A DNA stretch of 64,000 nt from Acidimicrobiia bacterium (GTDB lineage: Bacteria > Actinomycetota > Acidimicrobiia > Acidimicrobiales > Poriferisodalaceae), in assembly GCA_022820505.1 (NCBI GenBank), contig JAJEFK010000001.1, positions 41,830 to 105,829 on the forward strand. The letters are read 5' to 3'. Shown one piece after another: positions 8,432 to 18,617 of the stretch (the stretch's first letter is position 1; each line of letters opens with the position of its first letter). The position numbers and the translations under genes were made by a program. The notes below the pieces were generated by a model. The model saw only the letters and a list, made by a program, of their open reading frames with translations, ran no database searches and was not told the DNA's origin.

Positions 8432-9148
8432 CTACAGCTTCGTGATGCTGGGCGCGGGGGCGTCAGTCTCGCCCCAGTAGTGGGGGAGACGCAGATAGCC
8501 GAGGCGCGTCAGCTCGACCGCCGAAGCCAGCCCCTGGATCTCCTTGATCCGCTGGATGGAGCGGATGTGCGAGGCCATCTCGTAGAACAGCATCCAGATC
8601 GCGCACTCGAGCGTGTTCACGATCATGCGCTCGTCGTCGGGATCATGCCAAGCACCCCGGGGCAGCACCGTGATGGCGTCGTCCCAGAAGAGCGTGCTGT
8701 GACGTGACTCCACCATCTCGCGGAAGGTCTCGATCGGATGGGACGCGACCACGTAGCGCATCCAGCTCAGGCCCAAGTCCAGCTTGTCGAGCAGGTCGGG
8801 CACGTCCCAGAACAGCTCAGGATCCAGCCGCAGATCGTGCTTGTTGTTGGGTCCCTGGTGATGCTCGGACCACACGATGGGCTCGGGGATGTCGCCGTCG
8901 GGCCACAGCAGCATCCCGCAGCGCCGCTTCGCGAAGATCAGCGACACCCAGGCGATGTGGCTGATCTGGCGCCGGATCGACCACCACATCAGCTCCCGGT
9001 CGGGAGACTGGTCGTCGAGGTCGAGCTGCTCGTCGCTCAGCCCGTCGACCTCGGCGCGCAGCCACAGATCGATGTGGGAGAAGTACGGCATCGTGCCGGC
9101 TGTGTCGTCAGCCGGCATCTCCAGCACTGAAGGATCGACCCGCGCCAT
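8432..9148 (-). CDS. DinB-like four-helix-bundle protein
   Basis: 238 residues, rich in Trp and His. RRQISHIAWVSLIFA and FYEMASHIRSIQRIKE give the spaced histidines on long helices typical of the DinB/YfiT metal-binding superfamily. Such proteins include mycothiol- and bacillithiol-dependent transferases, which would fit the mycothiol chemistry implied by mtr, but the exact role is unknown. The ATG is leaderless-type (TAACGT 6 nt upstream). Confidence 0.6.
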   Translation of the reverse strand: MARVDPSVLEMPADDTAGTMPYFSHIDLWLRAEVDGLSDEQLDLDDQSPDRELMWWSIRRQISHIAWVSLIFAKRRCGMLLWPDGDIPEPIVWSEHHQGPNNKHDLRLDPELFWDVPDLLDKLDLGLSWMRYVVASHPIETFREMVESRHSTLFWDDAITVLPRGAWHDPDDERMIVNTLECAIWMLFYEMASHIRSIQRIKEIQGLASAVELTRLGYLRLPHYWGETDAPAPSITKL

Positions 9149-9154
9149 GCCCAG

Positions 9155-9160
9155 ACGTTA
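9155..9160 (-). promoter_or_regulatory. -10 element TAACGT for leaderless DinB-like gene
   Basis: Minus-strand TAACGT ends 6 nt before ATG 9148, in the 23-nt gap after gcvP. Confidence 0.5.
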
Positions 9161-9171
9161 GGCGCGTTCAG

Positions 9172-12081
9172 CTAATCAGTCTCGAAGGCGCGGGGGTCTG
9201 GGCAGGCGCACATGAGGTTGCGGTCGCCGTAGGCACCGTCGATGCGGCTGACCGGCGGCCAGTACTTGTCTGCCACCTGCGTCGCCACGCCGGTGCCGGC
9301 CGGGTAGGCGGCCTCGGTGCGCGAGTAGGGGTGCTCCCACTCGTCGGCCAGCACGTCGATCGCCGTGTGGGGTGCGTTGGCGAGCGGGTTGTCGTCTGCG
9401 GGCCACTCGCCCCCCGCCACCCTGTCGATCTCGGAACGGATCGTCGCCATCGCATCGCAGAACCGGTCGATCTCCGCCAGCGATTCGCTCTCGGTGGGCT
9501 CGATCATCAGCGTCCCCGCGACCGGGAACGACATGGTCGGGGCGTGGAATCCGAAGTCGATGAGCCGCTTGGCCACGTCGTCCACGCTGGCCCAGTCCGA
9601 GAACGGCCGCAGGTCCACGATGCACTCGTGAGCGACGAGCCCGTAGCGGCCCTGGTACAGGATCGGATAGTGCTCGCCGAGCCTCGAGGCCAGGTAGTTG
9701 GCCGACAGGATTGCCGTCTGGGTGGCCTGGGTGAGGCCGTCCACTCCCATCATGGCGATGTACATCCACGGGATCGGCAGGATGCCCGCCGAGCCCCACG
9801 GCGCTGACGAGATCGCGCCCGGGCCGGTCTCGGGGCCGGCAGTGGGTGCCAGCGGGTGGTTGGGCAGGTACTTGGCCAGGTGCAGGCGGCACGCCACCGG
9901 CCCGATGCCCGGCCCGCCGCCGCCGTGGGGAATGCAGAACGTCTTGTGCAGGTTGAGGTGGCTGACGTCGGCGCCGAATGTGCCCGGTGCGGCGAGGCCG
10001 ACGAGGGCGTTGAGGTTGGCGCCGTCCACATAGACCTGCCCGCCCGCTTCGTGCACCTTGAGACAGACCTGCCGGATCCCGTCCTCATAAACGCCATGCG
10101 TCGAGGGGTAGGTGGCCATGAACGCGGCGAGCTGATCGCCGTGCTCGGCGATCTTGGCGTCGAGGTCGTCGAGGTCGACGTCGCCGTCCTCGGTGCAGCC
10201 CACCACCACCACCCGCATGCCGGCCATCACGGCCGACGCGGCGTTGGTGCCGTGCGCGGAGGAGGGGATGAGGCACACGGTGCGGTGGGTGTCGCCCCGG
10301 TCATCGTGGTAGCGGCGGATGGCGAGCAGCCCGGCCAGCTCGCCCTGGGAGCCGGCGTTGGGCTGCAACGACACCGCGTCATAGCCGGTGACTGCCGCCA
10401 GCCAGCGTTCGAGGTCGGCGATGATCTGCCGGTAGCCCTCCCACTGCTCGGGGGGCGCGAACGGGTGGATGTCGGCGAACTGCGGCCAGGTGACCGGTGT
10501 CATCTCGGCTGCGGCATTGAGCTTCATCGTGCAGCTGCCCAGCGGGATCATCGACCGGTCCAGCGCCACGTCGTACGAGGCCAGACGGCGCAGGTAGCGC
10601 ATCATCTCGGTCTCGGAGCGGTGTGCATGAAACGTGGGGTGCGTCAGGTACTCGCTGGTGCGCCGCAGTTCGTCGGCGATGCCCGACGGCGCCGAGGCTG
10701 CCAGCGCTCCGACCGACACGCTGTCACGAGCCTCGCTGTCCCCGAGGGTCCCGAACGCATCGAGCAGATGCGCGACCGTCGATTCGTCGCAGGTCTCGTC
10801 CAGCGAGACGCCGACCGTGTCGGCGTCGATGCGGTGCAGGTTGAAGCCAGCCGCGAGCGCCGCGGCCAGCACCCCATCGGCGGCGCCGGGCACGTCCACC
10901 GTCAGCGTGTCGAAGAACGTCTCGTTGCGCACGCGCAGACCCAGGTTGCGCAGGCCGGCGGCGAGCGCCGCGGTCAGCCGGTGCACCCGGCCGGCGATCT
11001 CGGCCAGGCCGTCGGGGCCGTGCCACACCGCATACATCGAGGCCACCACCGCCAGCAGCACCTGCGCAGTGCAGATGTTGCTGGTGGCCTTCTCGCGCCG
11101 GATGTGCTGCTCACGGGTCTGCAGCGCGAGCCGGTACGCGGTCCTGCCGGCCGCATCCACCGAGACGCCCACGAGCCGCCCCGGCATCGAGCGGCGGTGC
11201 TTCTCGCTGGTGGCCAGGAATGCCGCATGCGGACCGCCGAATCCGAGCGGCACACCGAAGCGCTGCGAGCTGCCCACCACGATGTCGGCGCCCTGCTCGC
11301 CGGGCGGCTGCAGCACGCAGCACGCCAGCAGGTCGGCGGTGACAGCTGCGATCGCTCCCGCGTCGTGCAGAGCTTCGATCACCGGCTGAAGGCTGCGGAC
11401 AGCGCCGCTGCTGCCGGGATAGGCCAGCAACGCGCCATACACCTCGGCCGGCGCCAGATCGGTTGCCGGGTCGCCCACCACGATGTCGATGCCGATCGGC
11501 TGGGCACGGGTTTGCACCACGTCGATGACTTGGGGATGGCAGTCGGCGTCCACGAAGAAGCAGTCCGGCCCGCTGCGTGTGATGCGCCGCGCCATGGCCA
11601 TCGCCTCCGCAGCGGCGGTGCCCTCGCACAGCAGCGACGAGTTGGCGATCTCCATGCCGACCAGGTCGCACACCACCGTCTGGTAGTTGAGCAGCGCCTC
11701 GAGCCTCCCCTGGGAGATCTCGGGCTGATACGGCGTGTAGGCCGTGTACCACGACGGGTCCTCCAGCACGCCGCGCCGGATGACGGCCGGTGTGAGCGTG
11801 CCGTAGTAGCCCAGCCCGATCAACGAGTGCACAGCCGTGTTGGCATTGGCCAGCCAGCGCATCGCCGCGGTGGCTTCCGTCTCGGTGAGGGGCCGGTCGA
11901 TGCCTGCGAGCACGATCGGCTCGTCGATCCGGATCTCGGCAGGCACGGCGGCATCGACGAGTTCGGTGAGCGAGCCGAATCCGAGTCGCTTGAGCATGAC
12001 GCCAACGTCGTCGGGCCCGAGGCCGATGTGACGTGCTGCAAATGCTCCTTCTGCGTTCGTGTCTACGGCGGGTTCACTCAT
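9172..12081 (-). CDS. gcvP: Glycine dehydrogenase (decarboxylating), P-protein
   Basis: 969 residues, full length for the single-chain P-protein. The N-terminal half starts [17 protein letters not shown]. The C-terminal half carries [36 protein letters not shown] and the PLP-lysine segment [17 protein letters not shown]. It decarboxylates glycine and passes the aminomethyl group to GcvH lipoate. GGAGG lies 8 nt before ATG 12081. It follows gcvT by 70 nt on the same strand. No gcvH is present between or beside them. Confidence 0.95.
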   Translation of the reverse strand: MSEPAVDTNAEGAFAARHIGLGPDDVGVMLKRLGFGSLTELVDAAVPAEIRIDEPIVLAGIDRPLTETEATAAMRWLANANTAVHSLIGLGYYGTLTPAVIRRGVLEDPSWYTAYTPYQPEISQGRLEALLNYQTVVCDLVGMEIANSSLLCEGTAAAEAMAMARRITRSGPDCFFVDADCHPQVIDVVQTRAQPIGIDIVVGDPATDLAPAEVYGALLAYPGSSGAVRSLQPVIEALHDAGAIAAVTADLLACCVLQPPGEQGADIVVGSSQRFGVPLGFGGPHAAFLATSEKHRRSMPGRLVGVSVDAAGRTAYRLALQTREQHIRREKATSNICTAQVLLAVVASMYAVWHGPDGLAEIAGRVHRLTAALAAGLRNLGLRVRNETFFDTLTVDVPGAADGVLAAALAAGFNLHRIDADTVGVSLDETCDESTVAHLLDAFGTLGDSEARDSVSVGALAASAPSGIADELRRTSEYLTHPTFHAHRSETEMMRYLRRLASYDVALDRSMIPLGSCTMKLNAAAEMTPVTWPQFADIHPFAPPEQWEGYRQIIADLERWLAAVTGYDAVSLQPNAGSQGELAGLLAIRRYHDDRGDTHRTVCLIPSSAHGTNAASAVMAGMRVVVVGCTEDGDVDLDDLDAKIAEHGDQLAAFMATYPSTHGVYEDGIRQVCLKVHEAGGQVYVDGANLNALVGLAAPGTFGADVSHLNLHKTFCIPHGGGGPGIGPVACRLHLAKYLPNHPLAPTAGPETGPGAISSAPWGSAGILPIPWMYIAMMGVDGLTQATQTAILSANYLASRLGEHYPILYQGRYGLVAHECIVDLRPFSDWASVDDVAKRLIDFGFHAPTMSFPVAGTLMIEPTESESLAEIDRFCDAMATIRSEIDRVAGGEWPADDNPLANAPHTAIDVLADEWEHPYSRTEAAYPAGTGVATQVADKYWPPVSRIDGAYGDRNLMCACPDPRAFETD

Positions 12082-12151
12082 GCGTCATGCCTCCGTGCAC
12101 AAGGCGTCGTGCGGTCTCGATCATCGTCAGTGCCATCGCTCGGGTTATCCA

Positions 12152-13330
12152 TCACGACGGCCGCCAGTAGCGGTGCCCGACGAACGGCAGCGGGGCGACC
12201 CGGCATGGCTCGGCTCCTTTGCGGCCCTCGGCCTGCAACTCCGTGCCGTCGGCCGAGTGCTCGGCTGCCACGTAGGCCATTGCGATCGGCGCTTCGACCG
12301 TCGGGCCGAAGCCGCCGCTCGTCACCATGCCGACGCTGGTGCCGTCGGAAGTGCTCAGCGCGGCGCCGTCGCGGATCGGCCGTCGGCCCTCGGCTGCGAC
12401 GCCCACTCGCAGGCGCGGCGGCCCGCCGGCGAGCTGCGCCGTGATGATCTCCGCACCGGGATAGCTGGCCTCGGCGCGCCGGCGCTTTGGGATCGACCAA
12501 CCCAACCCGGCCTCGGCGGGGGTCGTCGTCTCGGTGAGTTCGTGGCCGACCAGCGGCAGGCCCGCTTCGAGGCGCAGCGTGTCGCGGGCGCCGAGCCCGG
12601 CGGGAACTACCTCATCGGCGTCCAGCAGCAGCCGTGCGATATGGGCCGCCTCGCCTGCCGGAATGGCAATCTCGAATCCGTCCTCGCCCGTGTACCCGCA
12701 GCGCGACACCTCGCACTCGACGCCCTCGATCGGCAGTGCGGCCGTCGTCATGAACGCCAGCTCTGCGGCCGCCGGTGCCCATCGAGCCAGTACGTCGACC
12801 GCTGCGGGACCCTGCAGCGCGATGAGCGCCAGATCGGCTCGCACCTCGAGGCGCACGTCGCCGTCGTCGTCGCCGCCGTTGACTGCCCGCAGCATGGACA
12901 GGTCGGCCTCGGTGCGCACCGCATTCACCACGATGCGCAGCCGATCGGCATGACACGACACGATCAGGTCGTCGAGCACACCGCCCGCCGCAGTCGTGAA
13001 CAGCGTGTAGCGCATGCGTCCCGGCACGAGGCTGGTAACGGCACCCGGCACGCAGCCTTCCAGCCAGGCCGCCACGTCGCCTACCTCATCGTTGCCCGCC
13101 GGGTGCAGCTCGATGATGCCCATGTGGCTCACGTCGAACAGTCCCGCCGCCGTGCGGGTGGCGCGGTGCTCGGCAACGGTGCCGTCGCCGTAGCGCATGG
13201 GCAGCGCGTGGCCGCCGAAGTTGACCATCCGGCCGCCGAGTTCTGTATGCAGGTCGAACAGCGGGGTGCGGATGCCGCCGGTATCCGGATCGATGTCGGG
13301 CTCGCGTACGCCGCCGTTGGCGTCAGTCAT
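12152..13330 (-). CDS. gcvT: Aminomethyltransferase, glycine cleavage T-protein
   Basis: 392 residues from ATG 13330. LFDLHTELGGRMVNFGG and AGLFDVSHMGIIEL are the GcvT N-terminal folate-domain signatures. SRCGYTGEDGFEIAIP is the conserved central motif, and ARDTLRLEAGLPLVGHEL the C-terminal one. It transfers the methylene group from GcvH-aminomethyllipoate to tetrahydrofolate. It lies 17 nt after the Sec-ArsC stop and 70 nt before gcvP, so the three form one transcription unit driven from the arsC promoter. Confidence 0.93.
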   Translation of the reverse strand: MTDANGGVREPDIDPDTGGIRTPLFDLHTELGGRMVNFGGHALPMRYGDGTVAEHRATRTAAGLFDVSHMGIIELHPAGNDEVGDVAAWLEGCVPGAVTSLVPGRMRYTLFTTAAGGVLDDLIVSCHADRLRIVVNAVRTEADLSMLRAVNGGDDDGDVRLEVRADLALIALQGPAAVDVLARWAPAAAELAFMTTAALPIEGVECEVSRCGYTGEDGFEIAIPAGEAAHIARLLLDADEVVPAGLGARDTLRLEAGLPLVGHELTETTTPAEAGLGWSIPKRRRAEASYPGAEIITAQLAGGPPRLRVGVAAEGRRPIRDGAALSTSDGTSVGMVTSGGFGPTVEAPIAMAYVAAEHSADGTELQAEGRKGAEPCRVAPLPFVGHRYWRPS

Positions 13331-13347
13331 CAACCGGTGCGTGTCAG

Positions 13348-13707
13348 TCAGTCGGCCAGAAGCTCGGCGATGCGACCCTTCGGACGTCCGACGATGGCGC
13401 GGTTGCCGCGTACGACCACCGGACGCTGCATGAGCGCCTTGCGCTGGCTCAGCAGCTCCACCACTGCGCCGGGGTTGTCGACGTAGTCGTCGGCGTTCAG
13501 GTTCAGCTTCTTGAACTGTGAGTCCTTGCGCACCAGGTCTTCGACGGGGTCCTCGAGTATCGACACCAAGTGTTCGAGTGTCTCCCGGTCGGGCGGCGTC
13601 TTCATGTACAGAACGACGTCGGCCTCGACTCCAGCTTCCTCGGCGACCGCCAAGGCGTTCCGGGAAGAGTTTCAATGCGGGTTGTGGTAGATCGTCACCT
13701 CGGCCAT
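13348..13707 (-). CDS. ArsC/Spx-family reductase with Sec12 encoded by TGA
   Basis: From ATG 13707 the frame reads MAEVTIYHNPH-TGA-NSSRNALAVAEEAG, where the family has HNPxC-xxSR. The TGA (13674-13672) sits on the catalytic cysteine. The rest (119 residues) has DPVEDLVRKD and RPVVVRGNRAIVGRPKGRI, with the arginines that bind oxyanion in ArsC. A TGA-blind caller would start at TTG 13653 and lose the active site. TAACTT 7 nt upstream makes it leaderless, and a SECIS-like hairpin follows. Arsenate reduction is the family function; with Sec a broader thiol-disulfide or peroxide role is possible. It leads the gcvT-gcvP operon. Confidence 0.88.
13638..13671 (-). promoter_or_regulatory. SECIS-like stem-loop with GGTC loop in arsC mRNA
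   Basis: After the TGA and a 16-nt spacer, CCTTGGC (13655-13649) pairs with GCCGAGG (13644-13638), seven pairs including one G-U, closing a GGTC tetraloop (13648-13645). GGUC is also the apical loop of the E. coli fdhF SECIS. The loop starts 23 nt after the TGA, within the bacterial range. Confidence 0.65.
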
Positions 13708-13714
13708 GAGGCCG

Positions 13715-13720
13715 AAGTTA
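13715..13720 (-). promoter_or_regulatory. -10 element TAACTT for leaderless arsC(Sec)-gcvT-gcvP
   Basis: Minus-strand TAACTT ends 7 nt before ATG 13707. Confidence 0.5.
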
Positions 13721-13806
13721 CCTGCGCGAGACGCCCAAGTCTGGACAGGCGGCTAGGCAATCAGCCCGTCAGCCAGACAGCCAGGCGCTCAGCCAGCAAT
13801 CGGGCT

Positions 13807-15054
13807 TCAGGGCAGCAGTGTGGACAGCGGCCGCTCAGCGCCCAGTGGCGTTGTCGAGGCGTCGGCGGCTTCGACTTCTTCGCGCGTGACTCCCAGCATG
13901 AACAGGATCGCGTCGAGGTAGGGGACGTTCACGGTGGTGTCTGCTGCATCGGCCACCACCGGCTTGGCGTTGAATGCGATGCCGAGTCCCGCCGCTGTCA
14001 GCATGGGGAGATCGTTGGCACCGTCGCCCACCGCCACGATCTGCTCCAGCGGCACGCCCTCGATGTACGCAAGCTGGCGCAGCAGCCGCGCCTTGGCCTC
14101 GGCATCGATCACCTCGCCGACCAGTTCGCCGGTCAGCCGGCCGTCGCGGATCTCGAGCTCGTTGGCGTAGGCGTGATCGAACTTGAACCGCTTCGCCAGG
14201 TGATCGGTGAAGTGCGTGAAGCCGCCGGAGATGATCGCCACCCTGTAGCCCAGCCGCTTCAGCGTGCGCGCGAAAGTGCGGGCGCCCCGCGTGAGATTCA
14301 TGTGCACGATCGCAGCGTCGATGATCGAGGCAGGCTGGCCTGTCAGCAGCCGCACCCGTTGGCGCAGCGACGTCTCGAAGTCGATCTCACCAGCCATGGC
14401 GGCAGCGGTCAGCTCAGCCGAACGAGCTTCGTGCCCGGCCTCGGCGGCCAGCAGATCGATCACCTCGTCGCGGATGAGCGTGGAGTCCACGTCCATCACG
14501 ATCATGCGGGTGGAGCGCCGTGACAGACCGTGCGGCTGCACGGCGATGTCGATGCGGCGATCTGCGGCCACCTCGATCAGGTCGGTCCGGAGCTTGTCGC
14601 CCTGCGCACCCTCCACCAGGAACTCGTAGCTCCAGACCGGGAAGCGGGAGAGCCGGTGAATGCGGTCGATGTTCCCGCCGCTGCTGGCGATGGCCCCGGT
14701 CACGACCGACAGGTCGGCGGGCTTGAGCTCGGGTGCCAGGGCGGTGACCACGAGGCGCTCCGCATGCCGGGTCGGCGTGGCGTCGACGACCTCGAAGTTC
14801 ATCTCCAAGCCCCGCTCGTAGCCGAACAGCAGCACTTCCTTGACCAAGTCTCGACCTGCGGGAACCGTGATCGCGAGCCCGAGCGTGAGCTGGCGACGCA
14901 CGACGACCTGCTCCATGTCCTGCACGTCTGCGCCCGCATTCGAGAGCAGGGCCAGCAAGTCGGTGGTGATGCCCGGGCCGTCGGGACCTGTCACCCGGAT
15001 GAGGATCGTGTCCTTCGGCGCGTCGTCGTCCGCAGCATCGTCCTGTGGGGCCAT
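13807..15054 (-). CDS. serB: Phosphoserine phosphatase with N-terminal ACT domains
   Basis: 415 residues. The N-terminal 185 residues contain two ACT-like regulatory segments (ILIRVTGPDGPGITTDLLALL and LVVTALAPELKPADLSVV). The HAD phosphatase domain follows: DVDSTLIRDE (motif I nucleophile Asp), ISGGFTHF (motif II), KARLLR lysine, and GDGANDLPML (motif IV). It is the last step of serine synthesis. The neighbouring glycine cleavage genes share the serine/glycine/one-carbon pathway. A TAGCCT hexamer lies 10 nt before ATG 15054. Confidence 0.93.
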   Translation of the reverse strand: MAPQDDAADDDAPKDTILIRVTGPDGPGITTDLLALLSNAGADVQDMEQVVVRRQLTLGLAITVPAGRDLVKEVLLFGYERGLEMNFEVVDATPTRHAERLVVTALAPELKPADLSVVTGAIASSGGNIDRIHRLSRFPVWSYEFLVEGAQGDKLRTDLIEVAADRRIDIAVQPHGLSRRSTRMIVMDVDSTLIRDEVIDLLAAEAGHEARSAELTAAAMAGEIDFETSLRQRVRLLTGQPASIIDAAIVHMNLTRGARTFARTLKRLGYRVAIISGGFTHFTDHLAKRFKFDHAYANELEIRDGRLTGELVGEVIDAEAKARLLRQLAYIEGVPLEQIVAVGDGANDLPMLTAAGLGIAFNAKPVVADAADTTVNVPYLDAILFMLGVTREEVEAADASTTPLGAERPLSTLLP

Positions 15055-15064
15055 CGGGTGCCGC

Positions 15065-15070
15065 AGGCTA
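15065..15070 (-). promoter_or_regulatory. -10 element TAGCCT for serB
   Basis: Minus-strand TAGCCT lies 10 nt before ATG 15054, in the 65-nt divergent serB/ilvD gap. Confidence 0.45.
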
Positions 15071-15107
15071 CTGCGCTGTAGGGCTATGGGAATCCAGGCG
15101 TGCCGCG

Positions 15108-15113
15108 TAGGCT
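15108..15113 (+). promoter_or_regulatory. -10 element TAGGCT for leaderless ilvD
   Basis: TAGGCT ends exactly 6 nt before ATG 15120, placing the expected transcription start on the A of the start codon. Confidence 0.55.
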
Positions 15114-15119
15114 GAACGT

Positions 15120-16955
15120 ATGCCGAGCTACCGATCTGTCACCTCCACAGCGGGCCGAAATCAGGCCGGGGCTCGAGCCTTGTGGCGTGCCACCGGCATG
15201 ACCGACGAGGACTTCGGCAAGCCGATCATCGCCATCTCCAATTCGTTCACCCAGTTCGTGCCCGGCCATGTCCACCTGAAAGACCTCGGCCAGCTCGTCG
15301 CCCGCGAGATCGAGGCCGCCGGCGGTGTGGCGAAAGAGTTCAACACCATCGCCGTCGACGACGGCATCGCCATGGGCCACGACGGGATGCTCTACAGCCT
15401 GCCGTCGCGAGATCTCATTGCTGACGCGGTCGAGTACATGGTGAATGCGCACTGCGCCGATGCGCTGGTGTGCATCTCCAACTGCGACAAGATCACCCCG
15501 GGGATGCTCAACGCCGCGATGCGGCTGAACATTCCGACGGTGTTCGTCTCGGGCGGCCCGATGGAGGCCGGCAAGACGAAGCTGGCCACGCAGAAGGTCG
15601 ACCTCATCAATGTGATGGTGGTGGCCGCCGACGACTCGGTCAGCGACGAGGACGTCGCCGAGATGGAGCGGTCGGGCTGCCCCACGTGCGGTTCGTGCTC
15701 GGGCATGTTCACGGCCAACTCCATGAACTGCCTCACCGAGGCATTGGGCCTGTCGCTGCCCGGCAACGGGACGGTGGTGGCTACCCACGCAGACCGCCGT
15801 GAGCTGTTCCTCGAGGCCGGTCGCCTGGTGGTCGAGCTGTGCCGCCGCTACTACCAGGAAGACGACGCATCGGTGCTGCCGCGCTCGATCGGCAGCTTCG
15901 AGGCGTTCGAGAACGCCATGACGCTCGACATTGCCATGGGAGGGTCCACCAACACGATCCTGCACCTGCTGGCCGCGGCCCAGGAGGCCGAGCTCGACTT
16001 CACGATGGCCGACATTGACCGGCTGTCCCGCAAGGTGCCCAACATCTGCAAGGTGGCGCCCGCGTCGGAGTTCTTCCACGTCGAGGACGTGCACCGCGCC
16101 GGCGGAGTCATGGGGATCATGGCCGAGCTGAACCGGGCAGGCCTTATCGCCAACCAGGTGCCGACGGTGCACTCGCCGACCATGTTCGACGCCATCTCGC
16201 GCTGGGACGTGGCCACCAACGACGATGCGTCGCTGGCCGAGTTCTTCCGGGCCGGCCCGGCGGGCATCCCGACGCAGGTGGCGTTCAGCCAGTCCGAGCG
16301 CTACCGCACGCTGGACCTCGACCGCGAGCGGGGCTGCATCCGCTCGGTCGACTGCGCGTACTCCACAGACGGCGGACTGGCGATCCTGTACGGCAACCTC
16401 GCGCCCGACGGCTGCGTGGTCAAGACCGCCGGGGTGGACGAATCCATCTGGGTGTTCTCCGGCCCGGCCCATGTGGTCGAGAGCCAGGACGAAGCGGTGG
16501 AGCACATCCTCGAGGGCGAGGTCGTCGCCGGCGATGTGGTGCTTGTTCGCTATGAGGGTCCGCGGGGCGGCCCTGGCATGCAGGAGATGCTGTACCCGAC
16601 GTCGTACCTGAAGTCCAAAGGTCTCGGCAAGGCGTGTGCCCTGGTCACCGACGGGCGCTTCTCGGGCGGCACGTCTGGCCTGTCGATCGGCCACGTCTCG
16701 CCCGAAGCTGCCGCAGGCGGGCTCATCGGGCTCGTGCGCAGTGGCGACATCATCGAGATCGACATCCCGAATCGCACCATCAATCTCGCAGTTGACGATG
16801 CCGAGCTGGAACGGCGTCGCGCCGAGCAGGACGAGGCGGGCTGGCAGCCGGCCGAGCCGCGCCCACGCCAGGTCAGCACCGCACTGCGGGCCTACGCGGC
16901 AATGGCCACCAGCGCCGACCGGGGCGCAGTGCGCGACCTGTCTCTGCTGGGCTGA
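15120..16955 (+). CDS. ilvD: Dihydroxy-acid dehydratase
   Basis: 611 residues, normal length. [10 protein letters not shown] and [18 protein letters not shown] provide the Fe-S ligands, [11 protein letters not shown] the conserved central segment, and [19 protein letters not shown] the C-terminal substrate motif. It dehydrates 2,3-dihydroxy-3-methylvalerate or isovalerate in branched-chain amino acid synthesis. The start is leaderless-type. No other ilv or leu genes are adjacent. Confidence 0.95.
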   Translation: MPSYRSVTSTAGRNQAGARALWRATGMTDEDFGKPIIAISNSFTQFVPGHVHLKDLGQLVAREIEAAGGVAKEFNTIAVDDGIAMGHDGMLYSLPSRDLIADAVEYMVNAHCADALVCISNCDKITPGMLNAAMRLNIPTVFVSGGPMEAGKTKLATQKVDLINVMVVAADDSVSDEDVAEMERSGCPTCGSCSGMFTANSMNCLTEALGLSLPGNGTVVATHADRRELFLEAGRLVVELCRRYYQEDDASVLPRSIGSFEAFENAMTLDIAMGGSTNTILHLLAAAQEAELDFTMADIDRLSRKVPNICKVAPASEFFHVEDVHRAGGVMGIMAELNRAGLIANQVPTVHSPTMFDAISRWDVATNDDASLAEFFRAGPAGIPTQVAFSQSERYRTLDLDRERGCIRSVDCAYSTDGGLAILYGNLAPDGCVVKTAGVDESIWVFSGPAHVVESQDEAVEHILEGEVVAGDVVLVRYEGPRGGPGMQEMLYPTSYLKSKGLGKACALVTDGRFSGGTSGLSIGHVSPEAAAGGLIGLVRSGDIIEIDIPNRTINLAVDDAELERRRAEQDEAGWQPAEPRPRQVSTALRAYAAMATSADRGAVRDLSLLG

Positions 16956-17004
16956 GCAGCTCACGCTGACAGCCCTTCACGAGCCTTGATCGGTGGCTGC
17001 GCCG

Positions 17005-17010
17005 TAGTCT
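17005..17010 (+). promoter_or_regulatory. -10 element TAGTCT for leaderless MFS gene
   Basis: TAGTCT ends 7 nt before GTG 17018 and supports that GTG start. Confidence 0.5.
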
Positions 17011-17017
17011 CGCGCCG

Positions 17018-18589
17018 GTGACCACCGTGGACGCAGCCGAGGAATCTCCGGTCCATCTGGACTCGGCGCGCGGCTGGGTGACCGCCTGTGGCGCAGCGAT
17101 CGTCGTCATGGCCGGCTTCGGCACCATCTACAGCTTCACCGCCTTCGCCAACGACATGGCCGAAGAGTTCGACACCGGCCTCGGCCCGATCTCGATCGTG
17201 TTCGGCATCACCGTGTTCCTGTACTTCGGCAGCGCCCTGTTGTCGGGCCGCCTGTACGACCGGTTCGGCATCGTGCCGCTGCTGATCGTCGGCGGTGTCC
17301 TGTTTGTCGGTGGGCTGGTGGCCACGTCCTACGTGTCAGTGCTGTGGCACGGATACGTCCTGTACGGCGTCGGGCTCGGATTCGGCGGCGGTCTGTTCAA
17401 CGCGCCGCTGTTCGCGCTGGTCGCCCTGTGGTTCGCCAAGCATCGAGCGATGGCTCAGGGCATCGTGGCGACCGGCTCGGGTCTCGGCACGATGATCTAC
17501 GTCCCGTTCGCTCAGCGGCTGCTCGCCGAGCACGGCTGGCGCCTCGGCATGCGTTGGCTCGCGGTCATCGCAGTGGTGATCCTCCTCTTCGGGCTTGCAG
17601 TCATCAGGCAGCCGCCAAGAGTGCAGATGGGCAGCCCCCGCCGGCACCTCTCGCTGGTGCTGCGGACGCCGGCGTTCTGGCAGATGGGAACCTCCGGCAT
17701 CTTCTTCACGATCGCCGTCATCGGCACGATCGGGCTCATCATCCCGTTCTCCATCGACGACGGTGTGGAGGAGTTGGCGGCGGGTTGGCTGGTGTTCGCC
17801 GTCGGGCTCTCGAGCATTGTCGGCCGGCTCGCTCTGACGAGCTTGGCGAGACCCTTGGGTTCGGTTCGCCTGCTGAAGATCGCATTCAGCGGCCTGCCGG
17901 TGGCGTACACCATCTGGTTCATCACGACACGCGTCGATGCGCCCGGCACCAAGTACGTGCTGCTGGTGGTGTTCGCCTCGGTGCTCGGCGTTTCCTATGG
18001 CGGATTCGTGGCGCTGCTGGGCGATGTCACCGCCCATCTGTTCGGCTTGGCGAGCATCGGCGCGGTGGTCGGCATCTTCTTCTTCTTTTCTGGCACGGGC
18101 GCCTTGATCGGCCCGCCCTTGCTGGGCTTCACGCACGACGCGAGCGGCGGCGTCGGAGTGCCGATCTTGATGGTTGGTGTCATTGCGTTGGCGGGTGTCT
18201 TGGTACTCCTGCCGATGACTCGCCATCCACTGGCACTGCCGACCTACATCGGGCCTGGCGGGCCGCCGCCAACGCTTGCTGCCCCGGCCGCTGGGGCGCC
18301 CCGGCCGCTTCCACCGGTGCGGCTGCCGGGCACAGCGCCCGCCCCGGCTGCGGCCGGTGTCGCGGCCAGCGCTGCGGCCAGAACCGTGCAGCGACTGCCG
18401 GTGGCAGCCGGTGCGACCGCGCCCTCACCGGCTCCCACTGCGATCCCGGCCGTCCCGAGGGTGCGGCCGCTTGACGATGGCCTCGTGGCGGCAATGTCAC
18501 AGCCGCGCTCCGCCGCCCTGCAAGATGCGCCACCCGAGGTGTTCTGGCCTGTAGCCGATGAGGCTGTCTCTTCGAACGGACAGTCATGA
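17018..18589 (+). CDS. MFS transporter with Pro/Ala-rich C-terminal tail
   Basis: 523 residues. About twelve hydrophobic segments fill residues 25-405, with an MFS loop motif GRLYDRFG after the second segment, a layout like OFA/monocarboxylate-type porters. FGGGLFNAPLFALVALWFAKHRAMAQG resembles that subgroup's 'W...kRGlA.G' helix (quoted here in two parts: FGGGLFNAPLF and WFAKHRAMAQG). The last 110 residues are Pro/Ala-rich, low in hydrophobic segments and probably disordered in the cytoplasm. Substrate unknown. The next gene starts 28 nt downstream. Confidence 0.85.
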   Translation: MTTVDAAEESPVHLDSARGWVTACGAAIVVMAGFGTIYSFTAFANDMAEEFDTGLGPISIVFGITVFLYFGSALLSGRLYDRFGIVPLLIVGGVLFVGGLVATSYVSVLWHGYVLYGVGLGFGGGLFNAPLFALVALWFAKHRAMAQGIVATGSGLGTMIYVPFAQRLLAEHGWRLGMRWLAVIAVVILLFGLAVIRQPPRVQMGSPRRHLSLVLRTPAFWQMGTSGIFFTIAVIGTIGLIIPFSIDDGVEELAAGWLVFAVGLSSIVGRLALTSLARPLGSVRLLKIAFSGLPVAYTIWFITTRVDAPGTKYVLLVVFASVLGVSYGGFVALLGDVTAHLFGLASIGAVVGIFFFFSGTGALIGPPLLGFTHDASGGVGVPILMVGVIALAGVLVLLPMTRHPLALPTYIGPGGPPPTLAAPAAGAPRPLPPVRLPGTAPAPAAAGVAASAAARTVQRLPVAAGATAPSPAPTAIPAVPRVRPLDDGLVAAMSQPRSAALQDAPPEVFWPVADEAVSSNGQS

Positions 18590-18617
18590 GAGCCGACAGC
18601 AATGAGCAGGGACAGCC

